DNA from: Actinoplanes sandaracinus
GTDB lineage: Bacteria; Actinomycetota; Actinomycetes; Mycobacteriales; Micromonosporaceae
Assembly: GCF_030009775.1 (NCBI RefSeq)
Contig: NZ_JASCTH010000016.1
Coordinates: 124,001-188,000 of the forward strand
Length of the DNA: 64,000 bases
Direction: 5' to 3'
Shown: one piece after another, positions 21,903 to 29,736 of the stretch
Numbering within the stretch: the stretch's first letter is position 1
Layout: the number at the start of each line of letters is the position of its first letter
The notes under the pieces: model-generated
What the model was told of the DNA's origin: nothing
The model's database searches: none
What the model saw: only the letters and a program-made list of their open reading frames with translations
Made by a program: the position numbers and the translations under genes

Positions 21903-21948
21903 CTCTCGTGACTACCGGCGGGAGTGGGTGCTCGCGAACCATTGAGGC

Positions 21949-22881
21949 ATGAGCACAGAGACCATCGAGGTGGGCGGGCTACGCCAGCGGTACGGCGCCT
22001 TCGAGGCCGTCCGGGGGATCGACTTCAGCGTTCCGAGCGGCCAGTTGTTCGCGCTGCTGGGGACGAACGGGGCCGGCAAGACGACCACCATGGAGGTCCT
22101 GGAGGGATTCCGGCCGGCCGCGGCGGGGACGGTCCGGCTGCTCGGTGCCGACCCGTTCCGGGACAGGAGGGCGCTGCGGCCCCGGGTCGGGATCATGCTC
22201 CAGGAGAGCGGCCTGATCGGCGACCTGACCGTGTCCGAGACCATCGGCCTGTGGCGTGACCTGCACGCCCGCCCGCTCTCCGTGGGTGAGGCACTGGCGA
22301 GGGCCGACCTCGCTGACAAGGCCGGGACGGCGGTCCGGCAGCTGTCGGGCGGTCAGAAACGCCGCCTCGACCTGGCTCTGGCCGTGGTCGGCCGGCCGGA
22401 GGTGCTCTTCCTCGACGAGCCGACCACCGGCATGGACCCGGAGGCCCGCATCGCCACCTGGAAACTGATCCAGGACCTGGTCGCCGACGGCACCACCGTG
22501 CTGCTCACCACGCATTATCTGGAGGAGGCGGAGCGGCTCGCCGACCGGATCGCGATCATGCACCGGGGCGAGATCCGGATCGCGGGGACCGTGCCCGAGG
22601 TGGTCGCCGGCCATGGCGACCGGATCGCCTTCCGCGTCCCGGCGCACGTCCCGATCGACACCCTTCCCCGCCTCGACGGCTTCCCGCCGGAGATCACCGT
22701 CGCCGACGGCTTCCCCACCGCCCGCTACACGGTGACCGGCGGCGATCCCGACGGCCGCGCCCACCGATCCGTCGCCGACCTACTGGCCTGGGCCGCCACG
22801 CAGAGCGTCACCCTCGACCGCCTGTCGGTGCGTCCCGCCTCCCTCGAAGACGTTTTCCTGAGCATCGTGGAGGACAAGTGA
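21949..22881 (+). CDS. ABC-2 type exporter ATP-binding protein
   Basis: A 310-residue ATPase of the daunorubicin-resistance/ABC-2 class. Walker A is GTNGAGKTTT, the signature motif is LSGGQKRRLDLA, and Walker B is VLFLDEPTTGMD, followed by the H-loop TTHYLEEAE. A C-terminal extension of about 90 residues is typical of DrrA-like subunits. GAGG lies 5 nt before the ATG. It overlaps the downstream permease by 4 nt (GTGA), so the two are translationally coupled and form one exporter. Position beside the synthase and upstream of a two-component system suggests drug or lipid export, or self-protection, but the substrate is unknown. Confidence 0.93.
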   Translation: MSTETIEVGGLRQRYGAFEAVRGIDFSVPSGQLFALLGTNGAGKTTTMEVLEGFRPAAAGTVRLLGADPFRDRRALRPRVGIMLQESGLIGDLTVSETIGLWRDLHARPLSVGEALARADLADKAGTAVRQLSGGQKRRLDLALAVVGRPEVLFLDEPTTGMDPEARIATWKLIQDLVADGTTVLLTTHYLEEAERLADRIAIMHRGEIRIAGTVPEVVAGHGDRIAFRVPAHVPIDTLPRLDGFPPEITVADGFPTARYTVTGGDPDGRAHRSVADLLAWAATQSVTLDRLSVRPASLEDVFLSIVEDK

Positions 22882-23618
22882 AGACCGACCTCGCACACGT
22901 CTACCGGCTGGCGCGTCTCGACCTGGGGCTGATCTTCCGCAACCGGTCCGCGCTCGCCAACGCCGTCCTGATGCCGCTCGGCGTGGCCGCGTTCCTGATC
23001 TTCACGGCACGGGAGCAGGGCGGCGCCGACAACCTGTCCTATGTCATCACCGGCCAGATCGCCGCGCTGGTGTTGTTCGCGCCGCTGGTCAACCTGGCCG
23101 GCTTCTTCACCAGCCGCCGTGAGGAACTGGTCCTCAAACGACTGCTCGGCGGCCCCGCCTCGGCGCCCGCGATCCTGGGTGGCAGCGCGGCCGGCGCGAC
23201 CGTGGTCTACCTGGTCCAGGCCCTCGCGGTGGGGGCGGCGGCGGCGGCGCTCGACGTCGGCCTGCCGAGCAACCCGCTGCTGGTGCTCATCGCGGTCCTG
23301 GGCGGGGCGGTCGTGTTCGCCTTGCTATCGATGGTCATCTCCGGGCTCAGCTCCTCCGGTGAGCTGGCGCAACTCGCGACCGTGCCGGTGATGCTCATCA
23401 GCATGATCCTGTCGCCGGTGATCGTGCCGACCGAGGCCTTCCCGGACCGGCTGCGGCAGGTCGCCGAGTTCCTGCCGCTGACACCGGTCGCCGACCTGGT
23501 CCGCGCCGGATACGGCGACGCCTTCCAGTGGTCGTCTCTCGCCGTTCTGGCCGCATGGGTGGCGGTCGCGACAGTCCTGGCCCGGAGGTTCTTCCGCTGG
23601 GATCCCCGTCGCGGCTGA
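22878..23618 (+). CDS. ABC-2 type exporter permease
   Basis: A 246-residue membrane protein with about six transmembrane helices, the partner of the ATPase immediately upstream. The GTG start overlaps the previous TGA by 4 nt. The central conserved ABC-2 segment includes PLVNLAGFFTSRREELVLKRLLGG, and the late LPLTPVADLVRAGYG is characteristic of the family before the last helix. It is followed after 17 nt by the sensor kinase gene, so exporter and two-component genes form one transcription unit. Confidence 0.9.
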   Translation: MKTDLAHVYRLARLDLGLIFRNRSALANAVLMPLGVAAFLIFTAREQGGADNLSYVITGQIAALVLFAPLVNLAGFFTSRREELVLKRLLGGPASAPAILGGSAAGATVVYLVQALAVGAAAAALDVGLPSNPLLVLIAVLGGAVVFALLSMVISGLSSSGELAQLATVPVMLISMILSPVIVPTEAFPDRLRQVAEFLPLTPVADLVRAGYGDAFQWSSLAVLAAWVAVATVLARRFFRWDPRRG

Positions 23619-23635
23619 AAGCTAGGGTGATCGTC

Positions 23636-24784
23636 ATGACCGGCGCGGTACACCGAGCTCGCAGGGTAACCATGTGGAGCCTCGGCATCAGCCTGCTCCT
23701 CGCGTGGTTCGGCGCCATCGCCGGCACCGGCCTGTACATCGCCGAGGACCGGCTGGAGCCGCCCCGCCTGGCGATCGCCGTGGCCGCCCTGGTGGTGTTC
23801 ACCTGGTTCGGGATGCGGCTGGCCCGGTCGGTGTCGGTGCACTGGCCGGCGGCGGCACGACGGAGCCGGGTCGAGGCCGCCGTCTCCGGCGCCGCCGTCC
23901 TGACGGCTCTGCTGGTGCAGGACGCCAACCCGGCAGGCTGGGGCATGGTCGCGATCGCCTGGGTCAGCCTGGCGGCGGTCCGCACCGGCCGGCGGGTGAC
24001 CTTCCTGCTGGCCGCCGGCACCACGACCTTCTGCGTCGTCGTCACCGAGATCAACCCAGGGCTCCAGCCGCTGCCCCGCGAGGCGAACATCATCGTCTAC
24101 GGCGTCCTGTGCTTCGCCCTGCCGTACGCGAACAGGCTCTGGATCTGGATCCTCGATCTGGCCGAGCAGGCGCACGCCAGCAAGGACGCCGAAGCCCGGC
24201 TCGCCGTCACCGAGGAACGGCTGCGGTTCGCCCGCGACCTGCACGACCTCGTCGGCCACAGCCTTTCGGTGATCGCGGTGAAGAGCGAGCTCGCCGGCAA
24301 GCTCACCACCATCGACACCGGCCGGGCGGCCGAGCAGATGGCCGAGGTTCGCGGTCTCGCCCAAGACAGCCTGCGTCAGATCCGCGAGGCCGTCCGCGGT
24401 TACCGGGTCCTCGACCTGACCTCCGAGGTGGCCAGTGTGCAGGCCATCCTCGAGGCCGACGGGGTGCGCTGCAAGATCGATGTGCCGCCGGGCATCGTCG
24501 ACCCGGAGGCTGCCGGGCCGTTCGCCTGGGTGGTCCGGGAGAGCGCCACCAACATCCTGCGGCACAGTTCGGCCACCTGGTGCACGATGTCGCTGCGCGC
24601 CGCCGACGGGTCGGCGGTCCTCGAGGTGGTCAACGACGGTGCTGTCGAGCCGGTCCAGGGCGGCACCGGACTCGCCGGCCTCGCCGAACGCCTGGCCGTC
24701 GTCGGCGGTTCCCTCACCGCCCAGCCGACCGGCGACGGCCGCTTCCTGGTCCGGGCCACCGCGCCGACGGGGCTACCGGCATGA
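23636..24784 (+). CDS. NarL/DesK-type sensor histidine kinase
   Basis: A 382-residue membrane kinase with four to six N-terminal helices (residues about 10-165). The HisKA_3 dimerisation region carries the phosphoacceptor His in FARDLHDLVGHSLSVIAVK, and the ATPase domain has VVRESATNILRHS and a G box at GGTGLAGLAERL. The frame is open upstream, but the ATG at 23636 has AGGGTG 6 nt before it, the best start. It probably phosphorylates the regulator at 24996. Its stop overlaps the ATG of a small ORF by 4 nt. Exporter plus kinase plus regulator is a common actinobacterial arrangement for sensing envelope stress or a transported compound. Confidence 0.92.
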   Translation: MTGAVHRARRVTMWSLGISLLLAWFGAIAGTGLYIAEDRLEPPRLAIAVAALVVFTWFGMRLARSVSVHWPAAARRSRVEAAVSGAAVLTALLVQDANPAGWGMVAIAWVSLAAVRTGRRVTFLLAAGTTTFCVVVTEINPGLQPLPREANIIVYGVLCFALPYANRLWIWILDLAEQAHASKDAEARLAVTEERLRFARDLHDLVGHSLSVIAVKSELAGKLTTIDTGRAAEQMAEVRGLAQDSLRQIREAVRGYRVLDLTSEVASVQAILEADGVRCKIDVPPGIVDPEAAGPFAWVVRESATNILRHSSATWCTMSLRAADGSAVLEVVNDGAVEPVQGGTGLAGLAERLAVVGGSLTAQPTGDGRFLVRATAPTGLPA

Positions 24785-24999
24785 TCCGCTTCATGACCCG
24801 CTCCACAGACCCCCACGGCGACGGCGTCGGGCCCGGCGACATGACCCACCCCACAAACCGCCACCGCAACCACGTGACGGCCTCCACCACAGACCGCCAC
24901 CCCAACCACATCACGGCCGGCGACATGACCTTCGTTGTGGCCTGCCCGATGAGCGGCGTCGCGGGCCGGGCCTCCGAGACTTCCGGAATGACCGCATGA
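24781..24999 (+). CDS. Possible small ORF coupled between kinase and response regulator
   Basis: 72 codons starting MIRFMTRSTDPHGDG. The ATG lies in ATGA overlapping the kinase stop (24781-24784), and the TGA lies in ATGA overlapping the regulator start (24996-24999). This double overlap is the normal signature of a translated gene in an operon. Against this, the middle is a degenerate repeat rich in His, Asn, Arg and Thr with no known domain. An alternative is that the kinase once overlapped the regulator directly and a repeat-bearing segment of about 215 bp split them, duplicating ATGATC at both ends. Function unknown. Confidence 0.4.
   Translation: MIRFMTRSTDPHGDGVGPGDMTHPTNRHRNHVTASTTDRHPNHITAGDMTFVVACPMSGVAGRASETSGMTA
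24857..24918 (+). repeat. 26-bp direct repeat between kinase and regulator
   Basis: 24857-24882 and 24893-24918 share the 26-mer starting ACCGCCACCGCAACC with three mismatches, at a 36-bp period. Confidence 0.7.
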
Positions 25000-25589
25000 T
25001 CAGCGTCCTACTCGCCGACGACCAGCACCTCATCCGCGAGGCCTTGGCGATGATGCTGGAATTCGAAGAGGACCTCACGGTGGTCGCTCAGTGCGGCCGC
25101 GGCGACGAGGTGTTGCCAGCGGTCGCCGCCCACAACCCCGATGTGATCGTCCTCGACATCGAGATGCCCGGACTCGACGGTCTCTCCATCGCCGAACAGC
25201 TCCCCGGCCGGGCCATGCTGATCCTCAGTACCTTCGCCCGTCCCGGTCACCTGCGGCGCGCCATCGCGGCGGGCGTCCGCGGATTCATCCCGAAGGACTC
25301 GTCCAGCGCCGAACTCGCCTCCGCCATCCGCAGCATCCACGCCGGCGGCCGCTACCTCGACCCGGAGCTGGCCGCCTCCGCGATGATGGCCGGCGAAAGC
25401 CCACTCACCGAGCGTGAGCGCGACACCCTCTCCCTCGCCGCCTCCGGCGCCTCGGTCGCCGAGATCGCCGCCCAGCTCCATCTCAGCGAGGGCACGGTCC
25501 GTAACTACCTGTCCAACGCCATCACGAAACTCGGCACCCCCAACCGGCTCACCGCAATCCACCATGCCCAGCGCATGGGATGGCTCTGA
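24996..25589 (+). CDS. NarL-family (LuxR-HTH) response regulator
   Basis: A 197-residue regulator. The receiver domain (residues 1-120) has the acidic pair in LLADDQHLIREAL, phosphoacceptor Asp in VIVLDIEMPGLDG and Lys in GFIPKDSSS. The C-terminal LuxR helix-turn-helix (about 135-197) shows LTERERDTLSLAASGASVAEIA and GTVRNYLSNAITKL. It is the last gene of the exporter/two-component unit and is the likely partner of the kinase at 23636. Typical targets would be the exporter operon itself. Its ATG overlaps the stop of the small ORF. Confidence 0.93.
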   Translation: MISVLLADDQHLIREALAMMLEFEEDLTVVAQCGRGDEVLPAVAAHNPDVIVLDIEMPGLDGLSIAEQLPGRAMLILSTFARPGHLRRAIAAGVRGFIPKDSSSAELASAIRSIHAGGRYLDPELAASAMMAGESPLTERERDTLSLAASGASVAEIAAQLHLSEGTVRNYLSNAITKLGTPNRLTAIHHAQRMGWL

Positions 25590-25944
25590 TCGATACGCCG
25601 TAAGCCGAACCCACAACCCACACCTCCCCTACCTGCCGACCCGATGCCGCACCGCACCGCATCAACCGCAGAGTGGGTGCAGAACGGATCACAGCGCACG
25701 GGCTACGCGATCTCGCCGCCGATCCACAGGGCCCACAGGCGAACAGCGCACCAGAGATCTAAAGCCCGACACGGCAAGCCATCGGCCCACATCGAACAGA
25801 CGCCAGCCCAGGCGGGTATGCACAGCAGGTGGCGGAGCTGGTGCCCCGGCAATAACGAAGCCCAGTTCACCCACGTTTCGGGCCGCCGTAGGACGATGAT
25901 CACCGGATAGTGCCCCCTCACTGCCGAGACATCGAGAGCGCGCC

Positions 25945-25992
25945 GATCTTGGTGCGCCGGCCACCGATTCGGGTGGCCAACGCACCAAGATC
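25945..25992. repeat. Long inverted repeat (21-bp arms)
   Basis: GATCTTGGTGCG plus GGCCACC on the left pairs with GGTGGCC plus CGCACCAAGATC on the right; 19 of 21 pairs match, around a 6-nt loop. There is no U tract. It could be a terminator between convergent units, a REP-like element or the end of a lost element. Confidence 0.8.
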
Positions 25993-26219
25993 CGCTAGTC
26001 GTGAAGGCGGCGGAACTGTGAGCGGACCGGATCGGGCCCACCCCTGGGATTCATACGGTTCAGGCTTTCGGCAACCGCGACCACGCGTCCCGGAGCTACC
26101 ACGCGGCCGTCTCTGAGGAGTGTCCGTCCACAGCGCACGGTGGCCAGGCCGACCCTTGCATGGCTATCCCAAGCAGGTCGAGCGGCACCCACGACCTCCC
26201 TGGCTTCTGTCTGGCGTGA

Positions 26220-26290
26220 CCGGCGGAGACCAGCGCAGACCAGCGCGGACCAGCGGAGACCAGCGGAGACCAGCGCGGACCGGCGGAGAC
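26220..26290 (+). repeat. 10-bp tandem array
   Basis: Seven copies of CAGCG(C/G)(A/G)GAC, or equivalently GGAGACCAGC, follow each other without gaps. It is noncoding as far as I can tell. Confidence 0.85.
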
Positions 26291-26424
26291 CCGGCCGATA
26301 GAACCGGCCAACACTCATCCCGTCCGTGCGCTATCCGAGATCGCGGCCGCCCTCGCCAGTCGTTGATCTGCTGGCCGTGCGAATCCGCGGTCAAAACGGA
26401 CCTGAAACAGCGCTGCCGCACGGC

Positions 26425-26465
26425 GGAACAGATCAACTCACTGGAAAAGGAACAGATCAACTCAC
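26425..26465 (+). repeat. 17-bp direct repeat
   Basis: GGAACAGATCAACTCAC occurs at 26425-26441 and 26449-26465, a 24-bp period, in a locally less GC-rich stretch. Confidence 0.8.
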
Positions 26466-26606
26466 CCGAAACCAACGGGCGCGAGGTTGCTGTCGTGCTC
26501 ACACCGTTTTCGAGTCACTCCCGCCGGGGGACCCCCACACACGGCGCAGAGGCGGTGACCGCCTCGCTGAGGAGCGTCGGCATGCTGGGGACGATGTCGG
26601 CGCCGG

Positions 26607-28901
26607 TCAGGCGGGCTTGATCTCGACCGGGATGCCGTTGAGGACGCTGTTGCCGGAGAGCGGGTCGATGACCAGTTCGTCGGTGAGGACATTGGAGTTG
26701 ACGCCCGGGTTGGTGGCGGCCACCGACAGGCGGGTGCCGGGCACATCGTGACCCCAGCCGTGCGGGAGGCTGACCACGCCGGGCATGACGCGGTCGGTGA
26801 CCTCCACGCGTACGACGAGACTTCCGGCCCGGGATGTGACCTGCGCGGAGTCACCGTCGGTGAGGGCCGTGCGGTCCGCGTCGACCGGGTTGACCTGGAG
26901 GGTGCAGCGGTCGCGGCCCTTGATCAGGGCCGGGACGTTGTGCATCCAGCTGTTGTTGGACCGGAGGTGGCGCCGTCCGACCAGGACCAGGTCGTCGCGG
27001 CGGCGGTCCAGCGATGCCAGCAGGCGGGCCGTTTCGCCGGCCAGCGGGGGTGCGCAGAGTTCGATCTTGCCGGACGGGGTGCGCAAGGCCGACGGGATGC
27101 GCGGCTGGAGCGGGCCGAGGTCGATGCCGTGCGGGCTGTCGATGAGTTTCCGCAGGGTGAGGCCGCCAGGGTTAGCGCCGAAGCGGTCACCGTAAGCGCC
27201 GGTCCGCAGCGCCACGTCGAGGAGACGCTCGGCCGGATGATCACCGGTGACTTGGGCACGAAGATCGTCGAGCCGGCGGCGGGTGGGGGCCACCGCCTCG
27301 GGGTCGGAGGCGGCGGGCGACGAGCCAGTATCGGCGGCCGAAAGACCAGGCGCTACAGCAGGCGAACGACCAGAAGCGGCGGGCGAGGGGCCAGCCGCCA
27401 CAACGCGCTGCAGGGCCTGCTCCAGCAGATGGTCGTGCAGAAGACCGGGATCCGCATCGGGCTGGCCGGAAAGGATCAGGGCGAGACGGGCCAAGATGTC
27501 GCACTCGTCGGGAGTCGAGGGATCCGGCGGCAGAACCGGTGGCGAGTATGCCGCGAAGTTCCGCACCGCCAGCGCCAGGAACGAGAAGTCGTAGTGCCCT
27601 TTGCGTGTCGCGTCGGTGGGCGGCAGGACGACGTCGGCGTGCCGGGTGGTCTCGTTGAGGTACGGGTCGACGCTCACCATGAAGTCGAGCCCGGCCAGTG
27701 CCCGGTCCAGGCGGCCGCTGTTAGGAGTGGAGAGCACCGGGTTCCCGGCGATGGTGATCAGGGCCCGGACCTGCTCGTCGCCGGCGGTCTCGATCTCGTC
27801 GGCGAGGGTGGCGACCGGCAGTTCGCCTTTGACCTCCCCGAATCCGCGGACCCGGCTGTGCCAGCGGCCGGTGCGGAACCCCTTGCCTCGTTTGGCCTCG
27901 TCGGTGAGGTGGGGCGCGAGCGGGAACATCACCCCGCCGGGCCGGTCGAGGTTTCCGGTGAGGATGTTGACGACGTCGACGAGCCAACTGGTCACTGTGC
28001 CGAACTCGACGGTGCAGGTGCCGATCCGGCCGTAGACGGCGGCGGTGGGGGCGGCGGCCAGTTCGCGGGCGAGGCCGCGGATCCGTTCGGCGGGGATGCC
28101 ACACGTCTCGGCGACACGCTCGGGCGCGAAGTCGGCTGCCAGCTCACGGACCTCGGCGACACCGGTCACGTGGGCGGACAACGAACCGAGGTCGGTCAGA
28201 TCCTCAGCGAACAGGGTGTGGACGATGCCGTAGAGCAGGAGCGCGTCGGTGCCGGGCCGGATGAACAGGTGCTCGTCGGCGTGCGAGGCGGTCACGGTAC
28301 GGCGCGGATCGACGACGACGAAACGGCCACCGCGCTTCTGGATGGCTTTGAGCCGGCCGGGGAAGTCGGCGGCGGTGGCGAGGCTGCCGTTCGACTCCCA
28401 CGGGTTGGCGCCGAGCATCAGCAGGAAGTCGGTGCGGTCGAGGTCGGGCACCGGGATGGTGAGCGGATTGCCGAACAGGTAACCGCAGGAGACGTGTTTC
28501 GGCATCTGGTCGACGGTGCTGGCCGAGTACACGTTCCGGCTGCCCAGTGCCTTGACCAGCGGAGTGATGTAGAGGCCGCCGGACATCGTGTGCGTGTTCG
28601 GGTTGCCGAGGTAGAGGGCGAGCGCGTGCGGCCCGTACGCCTCGAGAATCGGCCGCAGACCGGCCCGGACCGCCGCGAAGGCCTCGTCCCAGGTGGCCTC
28701 GCGCCCGTTGACCAGGGGCTGCCGCAACCGGTCGGGATCGTCGGTGAGCTGGGCGAACGTCGCGCCTTTCGGGCAGACGAAGCCGTGGCTGAAGACGTGC
28801 TCGCGGTCGCCGCGGGCGGCCGTCACCCGGTCGCCGTCGATGGTCAACTCGAGGCCGCAGGCGGCCTCACAGAACGGGCACGTCCGGTACGCGGTCCGCA
28901 T
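26607..28901 (-). CDS. Molybdopterin-dependent oxidoreductase (DMSO reductase superfamily)
   Basis: A 764-residue catalytic subunit that would bind bis-MGD molybdenum and an N-terminal 4Fe-4S cluster. The cluster ligands are CPFCEAACG (residues about 8-16) and the later Cys in FVCPKGA. Family core segments follow, including LMLGANPWESNGS, VVDPRRTVTASHADEH, and the C-terminal MGD-binding region SLPHGWGHDVPGTRLSVAATNPGVNSN. The ATG at 28901 has GGGAGG 8 nt upstream; the frame extends 60 codons further but without family similarity. There is no Tat motif, so it is cytoplasmic. The usual Mo-ligand segment (about residues 133-145) reads QMPKHVSCGYLFG, so the ligand is uncertain. A low-complexity Ala/Ser/Pro insert sits near residues 520-560. 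Substrate unknown; no electron-transfer subunit is adjacent. Confidence 0.85.
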   Translation of the reverse strand: MRTAYRTCPFCEAACGLELTIDGDRVTAARGDREHVFSHGFVCPKGATFAQLTDDPDRLRQPLVNGREATWDEAFAAVRAGLRPILEAYGPHALALYLGNPNTHTMSGGLYITPLVKALGSRNVYSASTVDQMPKHVSCGYLFGNPLTIPVPDLDRTDFLLMLGANPWESNGSLATAADFPGRLKAIQKRGGRFVVVDPRRTVTASHADEHLFIRPGTDALLLYGIVHTLFAEDLTDLGSLSAHVTGVAEVRELAADFAPERVAETCGIPAERIRGLARELAAAPTAAVYGRIGTCTVEFGTVTSWLVDVVNILTGNLDRPGGVMFPLAPHLTDEAKRGKGFRTGRWHSRVRGFGEVKGELPVATLADEIETAGDEQVRALITIAGNPVLSTPNSGRLDRALAGLDFMVSVDPYLNETTRHADVVLPPTDATRKGHYDFSFLALAVRNFAAYSPPVLPPDPSTPDECDILARLALILSGQPDADPGLLHDHLLEQALQRVVAAGPSPAASGRSPAVAPGLSAADTGSSPAASDPEAVAPTRRRLDDLRAQVTGDHPAERLLDVALRTGAYGDRFGANPGGLTLRKLIDSPHGIDLGPLQPRIPSALRTPSGKIELCAPPLAGETARLLASLDRRRDDLVLVGRRHLRSNNSWMHNVPALIKGRDRCTLQVNPVDADRTALTDGDSAQVTSRAGSLVVRVEVTDRVMPGVVSLPHGWGHDVPGTRLSVAATNPGVNSNVLTDELVIDPLSGNSVLNGIPVEIKPA

Positions 28902-28962
28902 GGCAGCCTCCCGACACTGGGTTACTGGCGAGTATCCTGCCACGATTCCACCAAGATCGGCC

Positions 28963-29230
28963 AGGTGGAAAGAACTGCCCGGCGCACCGATCCGGCGACC
29001 GCCGACGACGTGCTCTGGCGAGACCCTGCTGATCTGCTGGCGGCGGCTGGACGAGATGCCGGGCGATGGCCTGGCGTCCACGCTGCGGGAACTGCGCCGG
29101 CGAGGACGCCGATATCCTACGGCTGTGGGCGTGGGAGGACCTGGCCCCCGCCGCGATCGCCGCCGTCCTCGGCATCACCGCGAACGCCGCGCCGACCCGG
29201 CGGCGTCGCTGCAGCCGGCCTCGCCCGAAC
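28963..29230 (+). pseudogene. Degenerate ECF sigma factor
   Basis: Fragments typical of an ECF sigma factor lie in different reading frames. RTDPATADDVL (region 2) is followed, after a frameshift, by ETLLICWRRLDEMPG. In another frame come DADILRLWAWEDLAPAAIAAVLGITANAA, the region-4 helix-turn-helix. The middle of the protein is missing. The order matches intact actinobacterial ECF factors, so I read this as a gene broken by a deletion and at least two frame changes. The downstream gene is the kind that usually follows such sigma factors. Confidence 0.7.
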
Positions 29231-29256
29231 AGGTCGCGAACCTCGTGGAGGAAGCC

Positions 29257-29736
29257 ATGTCCCGTACCGTCCGCCGGTGGGCGCCGCCCGTCGCCGCCGC
29301 CCTGGTCCTGATCGCCGCGGGCGCCGCCTGGGCGGTGACCCGGCCGTCTTCCGAGGCCGGCGCCCCGGTGGCGGCGGCGCCCAGCGTGAGCACCGTCGTC
29401 GTGGATCTCACCGCGACCGGCATGCAGGCGAAATGCCGGGAGCCGGAGGCCCAGCGCCTCGCCGGGTCCGCCGACTTCGCCTTCGAGGGCACGGTGAGCG
29501 GCATCGAGAACGGCCGGGTGACGCTAGCCGTGACGCGCGTCTTCAAGGGCGAAGCGGCGACGACGGTCCGGGTGTCGCAGGCCGACGGCGGTTCGGAGCG
29601 GATGCTCGGCAGCGGAGAGTTCGAGGCCGCGAGGAACTATCTGATCGCCGCGGCCGACGGCAGCGTGCTGATCTGCGGTTACAGCGGTGAGGCCGACGCG
29701 ATCGGGTTGCGCGAACTCTACGAGGCGGCTTTCTGA
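29257..29736 (+). CDS. Membrane-anchored protein downstream of the broken ECF gene
   Basis: A 159-residue protein with a single N-terminal membrane helix (residues about 9-27, PPVAAALVLIAAGAAWAV) and an exported C-terminal domain with two Cys. The domain includes FAFEGTVSGIENGRVTLAVTRVFKG, an OB-like beta pattern seen in small secreted actinobacterial proteins. The ATG at 29257 has GGAGGAAG 5 nt upstream. The same frame continues upstream with DPAASLQPASPEQVANLVEE, which resembles the N-terminal cytoplasmic part of proteins encoded after ECF sigma genes, so the ancestral protein was probably longer and possibly an anti-sigma-like partner. Its 3' end overlaps the convergent DUF3159 gene by 19 bp. 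Confidence 0.65.
   Translation: MSRTVRRWAPPVAAALVLIAAGAAWAVTRPSSEAGAPVAAAPSVSTVVVDLTATGMQAKCREPEAQRLAGSADFAFEGTVSGIENGRVTLAVTRVFKGEAATTVRVSQADGGSERMLGSGEFEAARNYLIAAADGSVLICGYSGEADAIGLRELYEAAF

Larger units (their letters stand above)
25590..26606. other. 1-kb gap with repeats, no supported gene
   Basis: This stretch lies between the response regulator and the convergent molybdopterin gene. Open frames on both strands have odd composition, rich in Arg, Ser, Trp and Cys, and no recognisable domain. It contains a long hairpin at 25945-25992, a 10-bp tandem array at 26220-26290 and a 17-bp direct repeat at 26425-26465. A decayed gene or mobile element remnant is possible, but I cannot identify one. 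Confidence 0.6.

Noticed and set aside
25703-26041. 112-codon minus-strand frame ending WALWIGGEIA
   Set aside because: Trp- and Cys-rich with no domain and no start signal; it also crosses the long inverted repeat.
26120-26620. 166-codon plus-strand frame across the 10-bp array
   Set aside because: Composition driven by the tandem repeat (Gly-Asp-Gln-Arg-Arg-Pro), no ribosome site or known motif.
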